Positions 12,152-13,422 of a stretch of DNA of 13,422 bases are shown one piece after another. The notes beneath the pieces were generated by a model. The model made no database searches. It was given only the letters and a program-made list of their open reading frames with translations, and was not told where the DNA came from. Each line of letters opens with the position of its first letter. Positions within the stretch are counted from its first letter, which is position 1. A program made the position numbers and the translations under genes. The DNA is taken from NCBI GenBank assembly GCA_002448445.1, contig DJYC01000014.1:1-13422 (forward strand). The letters are read 5' to 3'. Origin of the DNA: Treponema sp. UBA6988. GTDB taxonomy: Bacteria; Spirochaetota; Spirochaetia; Treponematales; Treponemataceae.

Positions 12152-13369
12152 ATGAACAGAGCTTTTGCACGCGAGGCTGCATCTTATACGACTCCTATCT
12201 TTTTTGGCTATGTGGCAATCGGCATTCCCCTTGGCCTTATGGTGGTAAACGCAGGCTACCCTTGGTGGCTTGCACTTGTGATGGGACTTTTTATGTACAG
12301 CGGAGCAGGCGAATACGTTGCAATCGGGCTATTTGCGGCGGGGGCAAGCCTTGCAGAAATTGTCATAACGGAATTCTTTGTAAACATAAGGCACATTGTC
12401 TACGGCCTTTCGCTAATAGAAAAATGCCGGGGCTGCAAAAAGTGGAAGCCATTCATAATTTATTGGCTTACGGACGAAACTTATGCCCTTTTGTGCTCAA
12501 CGGAAATTCCTTCCAGAGCAGAAAAAGGCCCCTTCCTTGGAACAATAGCCTTCCTTGATTTTTTTTACTGGGTGCTTGGAAGCGTCATTGGGGCTTTGGC
12601 ATGCAACGTCCTTCAGCACTTTAACCTTGCCCAATATCTTAACGGTGTAGACTTTGCGCTTTCTGCCTTGTTTGCGGTAATCCTTTGCGGGCAGATTGGG
12701 GGCGGAATTTTGGAGGCAAAAAAAGCCGGCAAAACCGGGACTGCAAAATCCATCCTTGAACCCTTTGTGCCAGCTGCAATTGGAATTGCCACATGCGTAC
12801 TTGCGGTCCTTCTTTTTAAGGTTGGACTTGTGCCTTCCTCAAACATAATTTTTCTTTCTATATTAATGGGAATTGCGCTAATCGTTATTTTTAGGGGCAT
12901 AACATTCTATTCGGAAAGGGGGCAGTCTGCAAAGACGGCAATACTTATTGCACTTTCTGCAATGATTCTGGCGGGCATTGTTTTTGCGGCAGGGCTTTTC
13001 CAGATTAAGACTTCGGGAAGTGCGGATTCAGCCATAAAAGAAAAGCTTCCGCTTTCACTTGTAATAGTTGCAATTTTTATCTGCGGGGCAATCATTTTCT
13101 TTGAGCGCTCATTTTCTTTCCTTTTGTTCAGCAGGAAAGAACCACCGCCACTCATCAAGTTCATAGAAAAATACATACCGTCCATGATAATTGCAATTCT
13201 TCTGGTCTACTGCTTTAAGGACATAAAACTTGTGGCCTTCCCCTACGGGCTTCCTGCATTCGCGGGGCTTTTCTTTGCAGTGCTTGTGAACCTTGCCGTA
13301 AAGAATTCAATGGTAAGCATTTTTGGGGCAACCGCACTCTATATGATTCTTTCCGCAGTCATGGTTTAA
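12152..13369 (+). CDS. azlC: AzlC-AzlD fusion, branched-chain amino acid permease
   Basis: This is a 405-residue polytopic inner-membrane protein. The N-terminal part (about 1-240) reads as AzlC: FMYSGAGEYVAIGL (47-60), FFVNIRHIVYGLSL (75-88), LTDETYALL (106-114), DFFYWVLGSVIGAL (136-149) and VDFALSALFAV (166-176) all fit the family, normally 230-250 residues. The C-terminal part (about 300-405) reads as the small partner AzlD, normally about 100 residues: a helix ending in FFERSFSFLLF (316-326), PPPLIKFIEKYIPSMIIAIL (331-350), then LPAFAGL (367-373) and KNSMVSIFGATALYMIL (384-400). Residues about 245-298 are an extra linker with at least one more hydrophobic segment (262-284). AzlCD pairs export branched-chain amino acids or analogues (azaleucine in Bacillus). 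Its own promoter is visible but it follows ilvA-ridA, consistent with overflow control of that pathway. The direction of transport and substrate are inferred. Confidence 0.88.
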   Translation: MNRAFAREAASYTTPIFFGYVAIGIPLGLMVVNAGYPWWLALVMGLFMYSGAGEYVAIGLFAAGASLAEIVITEFFVNIRHIVYGLSLIEKCRGCKKWKPFIIYWLTDETYALLCSTEIPSRAEKGPFLGTIAFLDFFYWVLGSVIGALACNVLQHFNLAQYLNGVDFALSALFAVILCGQIGGGILEAKKAGKTGTAKSILEPFVPAAIGIATCVLAVLLFKVGLVPSSNIIFLSILMGIALIVIFRGITFYSERGQSAKTAILIALSAMILAGIVFAAGLFQIKTSGSADSAIKEKLPLSLVIVAIFICGAIIFFERSFSFLLFSRKEPPPLIKFIEKYIPSMIIAILLVYCFKDIKLVAFPYGLPAFAGLFFAVLVNLAVKNSMVSIFGATALYMILSAVMV

Positions 13370-13396
13370 AACTACTCGGGCAAACTTCGAGTTTTA
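13367..13396 (+). terminator. possible weak terminator after azlCD
   Basis: TAAAACT (13367-13373) pairs with AGTTTTA (13390-13396), with CG/CG pairing further in (13377-13378 with 13388-13389) and a three-base bulge. The stem is AT-rich and the T-run (13392-13395) is part of the stem, so this is a weak candidate at best. Confidence 0.3.
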
Positions 13397-13422
13397 TATT
13401 TGCAGCAGAAAAATTGGCTCCC

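Overview
The window looks like a piece of a spirochaete chromosome, most likely a Treponema-like organism. This is an inference from the style of the gene set, not a search result. It rests on two secreted lipoproteins with relaxed lipoboxes and modular Ig-like, coiled, propeller and SH3 architecture, a polA-coaE-SPOR gene cluster, and structured, GC-rich intergenic repeats. Nothing looks like a phage, a plasmid, a CRISPR array or an rRNA operon, and no complete tRNA is visible.

Layout. Bases 1-635 hold no convincing gene. They contain a GC-rich hairpin segment (about 60-140), an AT-rich stretch, then four consecutive stem-loops and a 13-bp direct repeat (about 300-480). A plus-strand pair follows: a PAP2 phosphatase (636-1181) and a YbaK-type aminoacyl-tRNA deacylase (1183-1671). 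It converges, with only 13 bp between the stop codons, on a minus-strand lipoprotein with a BIG2-like domain and an Ala-rich helix (1685-2962). A minus-strand cluster occupies 3165-7630: DNA polymerase I, overlapping dephospho-CoA kinase by 19 bp, then a SPOR-domain membrane protein, closed by a clear intrinsic terminator (3092-3127). A divergent intergenic region (7631-7966) carries both promoters and an inverted-repeat element. It leads to a 752-residue propeller/SH3 lipoprotein (7967-10225). Finally, ilvA and ridA form a tight operon (10316-11939), and a gene that reads as an AzlC-AzlD fusion permease has its own promoter (12152-13369).

How the genes work together. IlvA makes reactive enamine/imine intermediates from threonine or serine on the way to 2-ketobutyrate. 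RidA hydrolyses those intermediates. AzlCD would move branched-chain amino acids across the inner membrane. The right end is therefore a compact threonine/branched-chain amino acid module. PolI, CoaE and the SPOR protein are housekeeping genes that share a transcript.

Most interesting for follow-up: (i) three genes (polA, the propeller lipoprotein and azlCD) have a -10 hexamer only 6-7 nt before the ATG and no Shine-Dalgarno, which suggests leaderless mRNAs, while neighbouring genes have strong Shine-Dalgarno sites; (ii) an imperfect inverted-repeat element of about 170-190 bp sits between the divergent polA and lipoprotein promoters, with T-tracts in both arms; (iii) the single-chain AzlC-AzlD fusion; (iv) the run of hairpins upstream of the PAP2 gene. 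None of this amounts to a clearly new defence or metabolic system.
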